Origin: Poriferisodalis sp965221195
GTDB taxonomy: Bacteria; Actinomycetota; Acidimicrobiia; Acidimicrobiales; Poriferisodalaceae
Assembly: GCA_965221195.1 (NCBI GenBank)
Contig: OZ244864.1
Coordinates: 1,674,001-1,738,000, forward strand
DNA length: 64,000 bases
Direction: 5' to 3'
The translations under genes were made by a program, and so were the position numbers. This document shows positions 1 through 8,513 of the stretch, in pieces. The stretch's first letter is position 1; the number at the start of each line of letters is the position of its first letter. The notes under the pieces are model-generated. The model did no database searches. It saw nothing but the letters and a program-made list of their open reading frames with translations, and was not told the DNA's origin.

Positions 1-1
1 C

Positions 2-325
2 TTGGAGGCCTTGGCTGTTACTCATGGTGGCAGACCGCTAGGCCTGTCCACTCTTGCGATCACTGTTGGCGAGCAGACCGAGACGGTCGAGGATGTCTAT
101 GAGCCCTTCCTGATTCAACGCGGGCTGTTGCAACGCACCCCGCGTGGCCGCGTGGCGACCGCTGCGGCGTATTCGCATCTCGGCCTCGAAGCTCCGCCGC
201 CGACTCGCGACCTCAGCGATGGTGTTGATGCTGAGCGCATGCTGTTTGATCCCGACGAGTCTTTGGCTTTGGGCGGGCAGAGATCATCCGCGGCGCCGTC
301 GGAGATCGACGATGCAGCTTGGTGA
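2..325 (+). CDS. ruvB: RuvB Holliday junction helicase, C-terminal fragment
   Basis: The reading frame enters from the left edge, so only the last ~107 residues are present. The segment EDVYEPFLIQRGLLQRTPRGR followed by a YSHLGL tail is the winged-helix DNA-binding C-terminal domain of RuvB, the hexameric motor that drives branch migration with RuvA. The ATPase domains lie outside the window. A low-complexity acidic tail of about 45 residues follows the conserved domain. The stop codon lies inside a 15-bp tandem duplication shared with the start of queA, and the two genes overlap by 14 bp, indicating translational coupling. Confidence 0.93.
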   Translation: MEALAVTHGGRPLGLSTLAITVGEQTETVEDVYEPFLIQRGLLQRTPRGRVATAAAYSHLGLEAPPPTRDLSDGVDAERMLFDPDESLALGGQRSSAAPSEIDDAAW

Positions 326-1589
326 ACAGCAGCTTGGTGAACAGGAACCCAGTGGACAGGACCTAGCCACCCAACGATTGTCGATGGCCGATTTCAACTA
401 CGAGTTGCCTTCGTCGGCTATTGCACAGGTTCCCGCCGAGCCGCGCGATTCAGCCCGGCTACTCGCAGACCAAGGGCCAAACAAATCACCTGAGCATCTG
501 CGCATATGCGATCTGCCTTCGTTGCTGGGCCCTTCTGATGTGTTGGTCGTCAACGAGACCAAGGTGATGCCTGCTCGCTTACTGCTGCGAAAGAGCACGG
601 GCGGGGCTGCTGAGGTGCTGTTGCTTGAACCGCTCACTGCCAGCAGCGGCCGCTCAACACGAAGCACAGTCCCCACAGTCCCCACAGTCCCCAAGGCAGA
701 CTCAGCAGATTCAGCAGACTCAGCAGTGGGTTCCGGTGGCTGGGCTGCGCTGGTGCGGCCTTCGCGTCGTATCGCTGAGGGGTCTCTTCTTGTTTCCGAG
801 CGCGATCCGCAGGTGACCGTTGTTGTGGGTCCGCGGTTAGATCGGCAGCGCCGAGCGGTATACGTGCGGGTCGGTGAAGTCCAGGTAGTCGATGTGTCGC
901 AGGCCGCGCTGCTTGAACGTGCGGGAGAGGCACCGCTGCCTCCATACATCAACCCTGAGGAGGCACGACGGGCCATTGCTCGGCGTGCTGGGTTCGACAA
1001 CCCCGAAAGCCACGCCGCCAGAGCCGCTGTGTCTAACCGGTATCAGACGGTGTACGCCCGCTCGGACGGCTCTGCTGCTGCGCCCACCGCAGGGCTGCAT
1101 TTAACTGACCGTGTGTTTGAGGCGTTGCGTTCTAACGGCGTGGCTATTGCAACGGTTGATCTGACGGTGGGTTTGGCCACGTTCGCCCCGGTCACCGCCG
1201 ACCACGCCGATGAGCACGACATGCATGCTGAGTACTACCGAGTGCCCGCCGCAACGCTTGAGGCGTGTGCTGTGGCCGAACGAGTGGTAGCTGTTGGCAC
1301 AACCACCGTTCGGGCACTCGAATCGGCTGCGCGCAAGCGAACCGCTGGAGCGTCCGCGCTAAGTGATGTCTGCGGCTGGACCGATCTATTCCTGCGCCGA
1401 GGCGCTGAGTTCGTGATGGTCGACGCGATGTTGACCAACTTCCATCTGCCCCGATCGTCGCTGCTGCTGCTTATCGATGCGTTCATCGGGCCTCGATGGC
1501 GTGACCTTTATAACCGAGCGCTTGGCGAGGGCTACCGCTTTTTGTCCTTCGGCGACGCAATGCTGCTACAACGCAGCTCGGCACCATGA
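312..1589 (+). CDS. queA: S-adenosylmethionine:tRNA ribosyltransferase-isomerase
   Basis: QueA transfers and isomerises the ribosyl group of SAM onto preQ1 in tRNA to give epoxyqueuosine. The family body is clear from FNYELPSSAIAQVPAEPRD at the start to MLTNFHLPRSSLLLLIDAFIG and YRFLSFGDAMLL at the end. I chose ATG 312 because GGAG lies 7 nt before it; ATG 384 (MADFNYELP) would match the usual family start more closely. The protein is ~425 residues, longer than the usual ~350, because of the duplicated N-terminus and a repeat insert at about residues 118-139 (9-bp units encoding VPT and SAD runs). Its stop overlaps the tgt start (ATGA), so the queuosine genes are coupled. Confidence 0.94.
   Translation: MQLGEQQLGEQEPSGQDLATQRLSMADFNYELPSSAIAQVPAEPRDSARLLADQGPNKSPEHLRICDLPSLLGPSDVLVVNETKVMPARLLLRKSTGGAAEVLLLEPLTASSGRSTRSTVPTVPTVPKADSADSADSAVGSGGWAALVRPSRRIAEGSLLVSERDPQVTVVVGPRLDRQRRAVYVRVGEVQVVDVSQAALLERAGEAPLPPYINPEEARRAIARRAGFDNPESHAARAAVSNRYQTVYARSDGSAAAPTAGLHLTDRVFEALRSNGVAIATVDLTVGLATFAPVTADHADEHDMHAEYYRVPAATLEACAVAERVVAVGTTTVRALESAARKRTAGASALSDVCGWTDLFLRRGAEFVMVDAMLTNFHLPRSSLLLLIDAFIGPRWRDLYNRALGEGYRFLSFGDAMLLQRSSAP
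315..344 (+). repeat. 15-bp tandem duplication over the ruvB stop and queA start
   Basis: Two perfect copies of CAGCTTGGTGAACAG. In the queA frame they encode QLGEQ twice right after the initiator Met. The first copy contains the TGA stop of ruvB (323-325); the second is read only in queA. A duplication has therefore lengthened the queA N-terminus without changing frame. Confidence 0.9.
666..727 (+). repeat. 9-bp repeats inside queA
   Basis: Three copies of ACAGTCCCC (666-692) are followed by a second 9-bp series built on CAGCAGACT/CAGCAGATT (to about 727). Both keep the queA frame and encode a VPT-rich and then an ADS-rich stretch that has no counterpart in typical QueA proteins. Confidence 0.88.
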
Positions 1590-2851
1590 GCGCAACCGGT
1601 GACCAATCGGAATCCGGGTCAGCTGCCAAGGCCGCTTTTGACAGGGTTGCTTTTGACAGGGTTGCTTTTGAACTGTTGGCGACGGACGGCAAGGCTCGGC
1701 GAGGTCAGGTAACGACGGCCCGCGGCACATTCCAGACACCGGTGTTCATGCCAGTGGGGACCCGAGGGGCGATCATCCACCTGGATGCCGCCGATTACGA
1801 CGAGCTAGGACTCGAAGTGGTGCTGGCTAACACGTATCACTTGCATGCACGGCCGGGCGCTGATGTCATCGAAGTGTTGGGCGGTCTGCATAGTTTCACT
1901 GGGTGGGACGGCCATTTCCTCACCGATTCTGGCGGCTTCCAGATTATGTCGCTCGGCCGCCGTAACGGCGGCGCAGGCCAGCACCGTCGCCGTAGCGGCG
2001 GCGCGGCTACGCCCCAGCTTGACGACGAGGGTGTCACGTTTCGCTCAACCTACGACGGCATGTCCATGCGAATAACACCTGAGGACGCGGTCAGCATTCA
2101 GCGTCGTTTGGGTTCAGATATCCAGATGGCGCTCGATGTTTGTCCCGAGCTGCCCGCCCCGCTGCAGGATGTGCGTGCTGCAGCCGACCGCACACATCTG
2201 TGGGCTGCCAGAGCTGCGGCGGCCATGGCTGAGGCGCGCCGGAACGGTTCCGCTGGTGGCCAAGCACTGTTCGGTATCTGCCAAGGCGGTGTTGATCCTG
2301 CACTGCGTTGCCACAGTGCTGAAGTGATCGCAGAAATCGGTTTCGACGGTTACGGCATCGGTGGGCTCTCGGTAGGGGAGTCTCGCGCCGAGATGGGTCC
2401 CGCACTCGCCGCGGCGACCGAAGTGTTGCCGTCGGGGAGTCCGCGGTACCTCATGGGTGTAGGGGATCCCGCACGGATCGTTGACGCGATCGCTGCGGGT
2501 GTGGACATGTTCGACTGTGTGCTGCCTAGCCGCCTCGGACGCCACGGCACTGCGTTGACACCGCAGGGCCGCGTCAACATTCGCAATGCTCGCTACGCAC
2601 GCGACCACACACCGCTGGATTTAGGTCCAGATATAGGTCCGACGGGTCCTGCGGAACGAACTCGACCGGGCGCTCGTTTCAGTCGTGGTTATTTGCGGCA
2701 TCTTATGAGCGTCAACGAGCCCACTGCCGGCCGCATCCTGACTTTGCACAACATCGCTTTTTTGGTCAACTTGGTCGCAGACGCGCGCTCCGCTATCGAG
2801 TTGGGACAATTTGAGTTGTTTCGAGAGCAGGTCAACGAAGTCTGGGGCTGA
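1586..2851 (+). CDS. tgt: tRNA-guanine transglycosylase, zinc motif missing
   Basis: Tgt exchanges guanine-34 of target tRNAs for preQ1. The barrel motifs are present: DSGGFQ near residue 114 (general acid/base Asp), GGLSVGE, and DMFDCVLPSR near residues 307-316 carrying the nucleophilic Asp. However the C-terminal zinc motif (CxCxxC after PLD) is absent: residues ~345-364 read as a Gly/Pro/Arg stretch without any cysteine, although the final zinc-ligand His in LHN (residue ~388) and the following YLRHL-type helix remain. The replaced region itself looks like a local ~12-bp duplication. There are also a 15-bp repeat at the N-terminus (FDRVA repeated) and an Arg/Gly-rich insert near residue 125-140. 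It overlaps queA by 4 bp. Tgt identity is sure; activity is open. Confidence 0.92.
   Translation: MSATGDQSESGSAAKAAFDRVAFDRVAFELLATDGKARRGQVTTARGTFQTPVFMPVGTRGAIIHLDAADYDELGLEVVLANTYHLHARPGADVIEVLGGLHSFTGWDGHFLTDSGGFQIMSLGRRNGGAGQHRRRSGGAATPQLDDEGVTFRSTYDGMSMRITPEDAVSIQRRLGSDIQMALDVCPELPAPLQDVRAAADRTHLWAARAAAAMAEARRNGSAGGQALFGICQGGVDPALRCHSAEVIAEIGFDGYGIGGLSVGESRAEMGPALAAATEVLPSGSPRYLMGVGDPARIVDAIAAGVDMFDCVLPSRLGRHGTALTPQGRVNIRNARYARDHTPLDLGPDIGPTGPAERTRPGARFSRGYLRHLMSVNEPTAGRILTLHNIAFLVNLVADARSAIELGQFELFREQVNEVWG
1634..1678 (+). repeat. 15-bp tandem repeat in the tgt N-terminus
   Basis: Two perfect copies of GCTTTTGACAGGGTT (1634-1648, 1649-1663) and a third diverged copy (1664-1678). They encode AFDRV, AFDRV, AFELL immediately before the conserved Tgt core. 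Confidence 0.9.
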
Positions 2852-2930
2852 GATACGGAGGCTGAGATACGGAGGCTGAGATACGGAGGCTGAGACACGG
2901 AGGCTGAGACACGGAGGCTGAGACACGAGG
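2847..2930 (+). repeat. Six 14-bp repeats between tgt and yajC
   Basis: Six tandem units, three of GCTGAGATACGGAG followed by two of GCTGAGACACGGAG and one slightly changed unit. The first unit contains the tgt stop codon (2849-2851), so every unit carries a TGA. The array fills most of the tgt-yajC gap. Unit length is not a multiple of three, consistent with non-coding sequence. Two sequence subtypes are grouped in blocks, suggesting stepwise expansion. Confidence 0.95.
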
Positions 2931-3015
2931 AATGGGATCCTGGGACTGGGATACGACAGAGGCCGCTGCGCCGGTACGCTCACCCGTTGACCCCGTTGCC
3001 GAAGAGGTGCATGTC

Positions 3016-3330
3016 ATGGGCCAGATCATCGTGCTCGTCGGACTGTTCGCGCTGATGTATCTCTTGATGATCCGTCCGCAGCAGCGACGGGCCAAGGAAC
3101 GGGCAGCGATGCTGAGCCGCGCTGATGTAGGCGACGAGGTTGCCACAGTCGGCGGAGTGATCGGCAGGATCGTCGCTGTAGAAGAGCCCGGCGAGGTCGT
3201 GTGTCTTGAGGTTGACGGCGATGTTGAGCTGCGCGTGCAGCGTCGCGCCATTGGCGAGATACTCAAGCCCGCGACCTCAGCGGAGCCTGCTGATTCACCC
3301 ACTGCCGATGATGCCGAACCGCCCGAGTAA
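3016..3330 (+). CDS. yajC: YajC, Sec translocase accessory membrane protein
   Basis: A ~104-residue protein with one N-terminal membrane segment (QIIVLVGLFALMYLLMI) followed by the RPQQRR basic motif and a small domain with VGDEVATVGGVIGRI, the family signature. YajC associates with SecD and SecF at the translocon, and secD follows directly. Start ATG 3016 is preferred over an upstream in-frame ATG at 2932 because it gives the canonical N-terminus and has AGAGG just upstream. The acidic tail and stop codon are inside an 18-bp duplication. Confidence 0.93.
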   Translation: MGQIIVLVGLFALMYLLMIRPQQRRAKERAAMLSRADVGDEVATVGGVIGRIVAVEEPGEVVCLEVDGDVELRVQRRAIGEILKPATSAEPADSPTADDAEPPE

Positions 3331-3354
3331 GTCAGGCCGCCCGAGTAAGTCAGG
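3319..3354 (+). repeat. 18-bp duplication over the yajC stop
   Basis: Two perfect copies of CCGCCCGAGTAAGTCAGG. The first contains the yajC stop TAA (3328-3330); the second lies in the gap before secD. Only the first copy is translated. Confidence 0.93.
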
Positions 3355-3392
3355 CTTGGCGCCTTCCCCCACGGTCTGTCGATAACTCAAAG

Positions 3393-4898
3393 ATGCGTCG
3401 CTCGCAGGTCGTTTCGCTGCTGCTGGCCGCCCTCATCGGTTTCGGCTCACTGGCCGGCGTGATCGTCGCGGGTTGGGGGCCCGTGCTGGGCGTGCAACTG
3501 CAGGGCGGTGTGGAGGTGCTGCTGCGACCGACCGCTCCGGCGGACGATGAGCAACTAGATAGCGCTATTGAGATCATCCGGTCTCGTGTTGACGCTCTCG
3601 GCGTGGCTGAGCCCGACATCACGCGCCAAGGCGAGCAAGTTGTGGTGCAACTCCCCGGCGTGAAGGACAAGCAGCGTGCGGTGGACCTCGTCGGGCAGAC
3701 CGCAGAACTGAGGTTCCGTCCGGTGCTGTCAACTTTCAATCCCGCCAATGAGGCTGAGCTTCTTGCTGCTCGTAGCAGCGCCGACGCTCAAAACGGCGAT
3801 ACCGCACCCGAAGAATCCGAAGAACTTGAGGCTGCCGATGCCGCTGCCGATATTGAGACTGTTCCAGTCGATCAACCAAGCGATCAACCAAGCGATCCAC
3901 CAGCCCCTTCGGGCTTTACACAACCCGAAGAAGACCTAGCGGACCGGGCGGTCGTCTTGCGCGACCGTGTCGGCGTGTTCGGTTATGTGTTGGGACCGGC
4001 CGAGCTGACCGGTGAGGCGGTCGCTGAGGCAGCGGCAACGTTCAACAACGAATGGGTCGTCAACGTCGAACTCACCGACGACGGTGCCGTTGGTTTCGAC
4101 CAGATCGCTGCCCGTTATTTCGGTCAGCAAGTGGCGATCGTGCTTGACGGCATAGTGGAGTCTGCGCCCGTGATAAGAGCCAACGAGTTTGGGGGCACAG
4201 CAGTCATTTCCGGCACGTTCGACGAGGAAGGCGCACGGGATCTCGCCGTTGCACTCCGTTTTGGCGCATTGCCCGTGGAGTTCGAGCAGGACGACGTGCG
4301 CACGGTTTCTGCCACGTTGGGCGAGGGCACACTGCGTGCTGGCGCTGTGGCCGGCATTGTCGGTTTGATCGTCGTCGGCCTGTACATGCTGGTGTATTAC
4401 CGCTTGCTGGGGATCGTCGCTGTGGCCAGTCTTGCGATCAGCGGGTCGATCTTGTGGTCGCTGATCAGTTGGCTTGGCGAGAGTCGAGGACTTGCGCTGA
4501 CACTGGCCGGCACCACCGGCATCATCGTGTCGATCGGTGTCCAAGTTGACTCCAACATTGTGTATTACGAGCGAATCAAAGAAGAGGTCCGTCGGGGACG
4601 CGCCATTCGTTCTGCTGCTGATGCCAGCTTTAGGGGCGCGTTTTCCACCATCGTTTGGGCCGATATGGCGTCGCTGATCGGTGCTGGTGTGCTGTATCAA
4701 CTGACCACCGGGACCGTGCGCGGCTTTGCGCTGTATCTCGGCCTTGCCACGCTGATCGACTTGGCGGTGTCGTACTTCTTTATGAGGCCGCTGGTGGTGT
4801 TCATCGCACGCAAACTTGTCAACGAGCAACCCCGGCGGCTCGGTGTCGTTCCCCGCAGCAACGAGCCGAACGCTGTGGCTGTGGGAGGGGCGACGTGA
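3393..4898 (+). CDS. secD: Protein translocase subunit SecD
   Basis: SecD works with SecF in the membrane to complete export using the proton gradient. Seen are an N-terminal signal-like membrane helix (residues ~5-30), GVQLQGGVEVLL (the DLQGG-type motif), the P1 periplasmic region, and a C-terminal five-helix RND block with VQVDSNIVYYERIKEE, the counterpart of the VDANVLIFERI motif. Between residues ~125 and 175 is a non-conserved acidic linker including three 12-bp units (DQPS repeats). The last codon overlaps the GTG of secF. Confidence 0.96.
   Translation: MRRSQVVSLLLAALIGFGSLAGVIVAGWGPVLGVQLQGGVEVLLRPTAPADDEQLDSAIEIIRSRVDALGVAEPDITRQGEQVVVQLPGVKDKQRAVDLVGQTAELRFRPVLSTFNPANEAELLAARSSADAQNGDTAPEESEELEAADAAADIETVPVDQPSDQPSDPPAPSGFTQPEEDLADRAVVLRDRVGVFGYVLGPAELTGEAVAEAAATFNNEWVVNVELTDDGAVGFDQIAARYFGQQVAIVLDGIVESAPVIRANEFGGTAVISGTFDEEGARDLAVALRFGALPVEFEQDDVRTVSATLGEGTLRAGAVAGIVGLIVVGLYMLVYYRLLGIVAVASLAISGSILWSLISWLGESRGLALTLAGTTGIIVSIGVQVDSNIVYYERIKEEVRRGRAIRSAADASFRGAFSTIVWADMASLIGAGVLYQLTTGTVRGFALYLGLATLIDLAVSYFFMRPLVVFIARKLVNEQPRRLGVVPRSNEPNAVAVGGAT
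3870..3905 (+). repeat. 12-bp repeat inside secD
   Basis: Two perfect copies of GATCAACCAAGC and a third diverged copy, in frame, encoding DQPS DQPS DPPA in the acidic linker of SecD. Confidence 0.88.
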
Positions 4899-6106
4899 TC
4901 TCGGCGCTGCGAACGTTTTATCGAGGCGAGAATGCTTGGGACATTTTGGGTTTGTCTCGCAAGGTGCTGTTGGGTTCGGCTTTGGCTGTGCTTGTCTGCG
5001 TCGTGGCTTTGGTGGTGCGTGGCCTGAACTTGGGCATCGAGTTTGAGGGCGGCTCGGTGTGGGAGATCCCCATTGGCGCAGATACCCAGATTGATGACGG
5101 CACAGAGGGCACCGATGAAGCAGGCGCCGATACTGACGGCATTGCTGAAGATGGCAGCAACGGCAGCGACGCCGACAGCGATGATGTCGCCGCATCATCG
5201 TCGGTTAACGGCCTGTCCACCGACGACATCGCTGCGGCCGCGGCTGCTGCTGGAGTGCCGGGCGCGAGAGTGCAGCTCGTCACAGTGACAGGGTCTGAGA
5301 ACATCTTTCGGGTTCGTGGGGCGTTGCTACCCGGCGTGAGCGCAGCCGATGTCAACGCTGCGCTGGCCGAAGCTGCCGATGTTGATGCGGAGAGCCTCTC
5401 GACGCGCCAAGTCAGTCCGTCGTTCGGCGATGAAGTCGCTGGCAAAGCACAGCGGGCCTTAGTGGTGTTCTTTGTGCTTATTGCGTTGTATCTGTGGTTC
5501 CGTTTTGAGTGGAAGATGTCGGTTGGGGCTCTCCTCGCGGTGGGCCATGACATCGCGCTCACCGTTGGCGCTTATGCGCTGTTCGGGTTTGAGGTGACAC
5601 CGGCGACGGTGGTGGCGTTCCTCACGATCATGGGCTACTCGCTGTACGACACGATTGTGGTATTTGACCGTGTGAAATCCAACGAGCGCTCGCTGCCGGC
5701 GCGTAGCCAGTTCACGTATAGGTCGCTAGCTAATGTGTCGCTCAACCAAGTGCTGACACGTTCGGTGAACACTTCGGTGACTTCGGTGCTGCCGGTGCTG
5801 TCGTTGCTCGTGGTAGGTGCCGGTTTCTTGGGCGCTGGCACGCTGGCAGAGTTCGCAACGGCGTTGCTGATCGGCTTGCTCGTGGGTTCGTACAGTTCAA
5901 TCTTCGTAGCCATGCCAACTGTGGCGTGGTTGAAGGGCCGTGAGCCCAGCTGGGCTGCTTCGCAGGCTGCGGCTGATGCCGCGGGTCGTCACGATTCAAT
6001 GGAAGCAGCGACCGAAGCTCTCGCTGCTGAGCGTTACACACGCAGCGCTACGCCGCGTCCCCGCAAGCCCCATCGCTCAAGGTCTCAGAGTCGCCGCCAT
6101 CTCTAG
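4895..6106 (+). CDS. secF: Protein translocase subunit SecF
   Basis: Partner of SecD. GTG 4895 overlaps the secD stop (GTGA). Motifs are LNLGIEFEGGSVWEI near the first membrane helix and GYSLYDTIVVFDRVKSNE in the fourth, both standard for SecF. An unusual acidic Asp/Ser-rich insertion (about residues 66-110) interrupts the first periplasmic segment. The C-terminus is basic and Ser/Arg-rich. The gene ends 27 bp before the convergent exporter permease and no terminator hairpin is evident. Confidence 0.96.
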   Translation: MISALRTFYRGENAWDILGLSRKVLLGSALAVLVCVVALVVRGLNLGIEFEGGSVWEIPIGADTQIDDGTEGTDEAGADTDGIAEDGSNGSDADSDDVAASSSVNGLSTDDIAAAAAAAGVPGARVQLVTVTGSENIFRVRGALLPGVSAADVNAALAEAADVDAESLSTRQVSPSFGDEVAGKAQRALVVFFVLIALYLWFRFEWKMSVGALLAVGHDIALTVGAYALFGFEVTPATVVAFLTIMGYSLYDTIVVFDRVKSNERSLPARSQFTYRSLANVSLNQVLTRSVNTSVTSVLPVLSLLVVGAGFLGAGTLAEFATALLIGLLVGSYSSIFVAMPTVAWLKGREPSWAASQAAADAAGRHDSMEAATEALAAERYTRSATPRPRKPHRSRSQSRRHL

Positions 6107-6133
6107 CGTCCGCTGAAGACATCTCACTCTCGG

Positions 6134-8356
6134 TCAGAGGGTTGCTTCAGGGTCTCGCGTGAGAGGTTCTACTCGTGTTGCCTGGATCCATACCAGTGTT
6201 GTGGTTGCGGCTGCGACGGTGATGAGCGCTGCTGCGATGCCCCAGTGGTCTGCGAGACCTCGGTGATTGGCATCAAGAGCGAGGTTGGTCGCGAATGCCA
6301 GCAACGTTCCGGTGCCCAGTGCTGTAAGCGTTGCAGCCGCCAAGGGAGCGACGAAGAGAACGCTGAGATCAATTGCCAGCGCTCGCCTGGTTTGGCCGAT
6401 TGCTCGCATCGTTGCGAACTGGTGTTCTTGCTGACGGAATAATGCGATCATGGTGTAGAGCAGCGCGCCTGCGGCGATTGCCGCTGCGGTTAGGCCCATC
6501 AGCAGCAGGAACGGCTCAAGCACATTGTTTTCCCAGCTCGTCTCGGCTCCCATGGCCGATCGTGTGAGGACCCTTGACACTCCCGCTATCGCTCGTGACC
6601 CTACGAGGACGGATCGAAGTCCTTGGTCGCTCCCGTCGGTTGTGATGAAGAGAAGCGACAACGCTATGGGGTCTGCGTCGGGCGTTGCGTGCGAGACAAC
6701 GATGTCGTTGTGTCCGACCCAGGACGCACTGATGCGTCCGCCCATCGGATATGTCCCGACGATTGCACCCGGACGTTCTCTGTTGCCAAAACCGTACGTG
6801 TCCGGCAGTTCTATGACTGTCTGATTCCTCTGGGAGACGTCGGGAATGTAGGCCATTCCCGGTTGGCATCCATCCGGCAGATCAGCAATGCGGCGCAGGC
6901 CGTCGCATGATGCACCGTATACAAGGGTCTTGTGACCGTCGGCAAGCTTGAATGCCCGACTGACAGTAGTTACGTTGGTGATGCCTCGCAGCGATGCGAC
7001 GCTCGCGGCGGCCGTCTCGGCTTCGGCTCGATCGTTGACGTTGAAGATTTCAGCGACTGCGTCAAAATCGCCTGTCGGTTCGGCTGTGTCGTTGAAACTG
7101 GCCTGCACGACAAAAGCGATGGACATCATTGCAACGGATGCACCGGCCAGACCTGCCAAAGTTGCTTGTGGCCGACGGAGCATCCGGGCGCCTGCATAGG
7201 ATGACCAACGCCGTTGATGCAGCAGACGTCCGATGGCCTTGGTTACGAACTCTGCCGCCGGTCCCAAGCCAATGACGGCCATCAGCAGCGCTACGGCGAC
7301 CATCAACTGCGCCACGACAGGCGAGAAGTTTGAACGCAGAGCATAGAACGCGAGGATGGGCGCGACTGCGATCATCACCGGTGTGCCACGGAACCGGCGG
7401 GCAGCCAGATCACCTCCGCTGTCGCCGAGAGGTTCGCGGCATATCGCAGCGATTGTCCGCGCCGATGCCAACACGAGCACAACTGCCGCAGCTAACCCGA
7501 CGCTGAGCACGGTCGTCACTGACAACTGCATGTCACTCCACCAGTACGACACCCCGGCGAGTCGAAATGGCGCATCTGACAGCGCCGCTACGGAGAACCC
7601 GCCCAACGCAACAGTGATCCCGACGAACCAGGGCAGGCCAAGGTCGGCTGCAACTACGATGCGCAACCGATTAGGTGGCAATCCGAGACGGCGTAGCAGT
7701 GAATAGCGCGCCTTGCGTCTGTTCAGATGAACCGCGACACCGGCTCGCCCAAGCGCGAGGCAGGGCAGCAGTAAGACGCACAAACCGACGATCACGATGC
7801 CTCTGGCTTCGCTGCCTTGTGGTAAGGAGACATTCAATGCGCTCAGAGTGCGGAATTCGTCCGATGTGCCTTCTGGGATTTCTGCGAAGTGAGTGACTAT
7901 GAGCAGCTCATCGGGATGCGCCAGCGCCGCCGGTTCCAGCAGTTTGGGTGCATGAGAACCCACGTACGCCCCCAGTTCTCCAGACCAATCATCAGCAAGT
8001 TGCTGAGCCACGGCTGGTGATACCTGAACTGTGCCGGAGGGCGCGATCCTAGGTATGCCGGGAAGATCTATTTTCTCATCTGGATCGCCGACGAGCAGCA
8101 GAACCGTTGCGGATCCATAAGCAGTTACGACATGCCGAGTTGCGCGTAATGGCCGGTCTTGTTGCGTGAATGTCGGTTCTAATCCCCGTGGGCCGTCCCG
8201 CACCGATGCTCGCTCCTGGCCGACGATAACGGCAGAACCAGATCCCAACGCCAACGCCACACCGAGACCAGCAATCAGGCCAGTCGCAAGCACCAGCAGA
8301 AAGTCTTTCCAAGAAGCACTTGAGCGCGGCCACACAGTCTTGCACAGCAATCTCAT
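6134..8356 (-). CDS. FtsX-type ABC transporter permease
   Basis: A 740-residue membrane protein with an N-terminal membrane anchor, a long extracytoplasmic region (~40-170), a multi-helix block, a second extracytoplasmic region (~440-590) and a final three-helix FtsX-like domain (around 600-720). This layout is that of MacB/LolC-type or duplicated FtsX-domain permeases that move lipids, peptides or antibiotics from the membrane rather than across it as a pore. It lies downstream of the ATPase on the same strand and presumably forms one exporter with it. The substrate cannot be told. The start ATG at 8356 has no strong ribosome-binding site. Unlike neighbouring genes it carries no tandem repeats. 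Confidence 0.8.
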   Translation of the reverse strand: MRLLCKTVWPRSSASWKDFLLVLATGLIAGLGVALALGSGSAVIVGQERASVRDGPRGLEPTFTQQDRPLRATRHVVTAYGSATVLLLVGDPDEKIDLPGIPRIAPSGTVQVSPAVAQQLADDWSGELGAYVGSHAPKLLEPAALAHPDELLIVTHFAEIPEGTSDEFRTLSALNVSLPQGSEARGIVIVGLCVLLLPCLALGRAGVAVHLNRRKARYSLLRRLGLPPNRLRIVVAADLGLPWFVGITVALGGFSVAALSDAPFRLAGVSYWWSDMQLSVTTVLSVGLAAAVVLVLASARTIAAICREPLGDSGGDLAARRFRGTPVMIAVAPILAFYALRSNFSPVVAQLMVAVALLMAVIGLGPAAEFVTKAIGRLLHQRRWSSYAGARMLRRPQATLAGLAGASVAMMSIAFVVQASFNDTAEPTGDFDAVAEIFNVNDRAEAETAAASVASLRGITNVTTVSRAFKLADGHKTLVYGASCDGLRRIADLPDGCQPGMAYIPDVSQRNQTVIELPDTYGFGNRERPGAIVGTYPMGGRISASWVGHNDIVVSHATPDADPIALSLLFITTDGSDQGLRSVLVGSRAIAGVSRVLTRSAMGAETSWENNVLEPFLLLMGLTAAAIAAGALLYTMIALFRQQEHQFATMRAIGQTRRALAIDLSVLFVAPLAAATLTALGTGTLLAFATNLALDANHRGLADHWGIAAALITVAAATTTLVWIQATRVEPLTRDPEATL

Positions 8357-8513
8357 AGGGGCTGATTCCCTGTTGGCAAACGAAAATACGATCTTGCTGC
8401 AGCACAGAATAAAGCTGAAGCCGTAACGTTACTCAGGCAATGGTCGCGCAGTGCAGCAGGCACATCATCATCTTGTGGATAGCGCAGAATTCGGTGAAAA
8501 AAGCGGAGTCAGA

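Noticed and set aside
144..311. Upstream extension of the queA frame
   Set aside because: It lies inside ruvB coding sequence and encodes no QueA-like residues; ATG 312 has a ribosome-binding site.
3936..5198. 420-codon minus-strand frame opposite secD/secF
   Set aside because: Product is His/Arg/Gln-rich without domain features, and both strands cannot be coding through conserved SecDF motifs.
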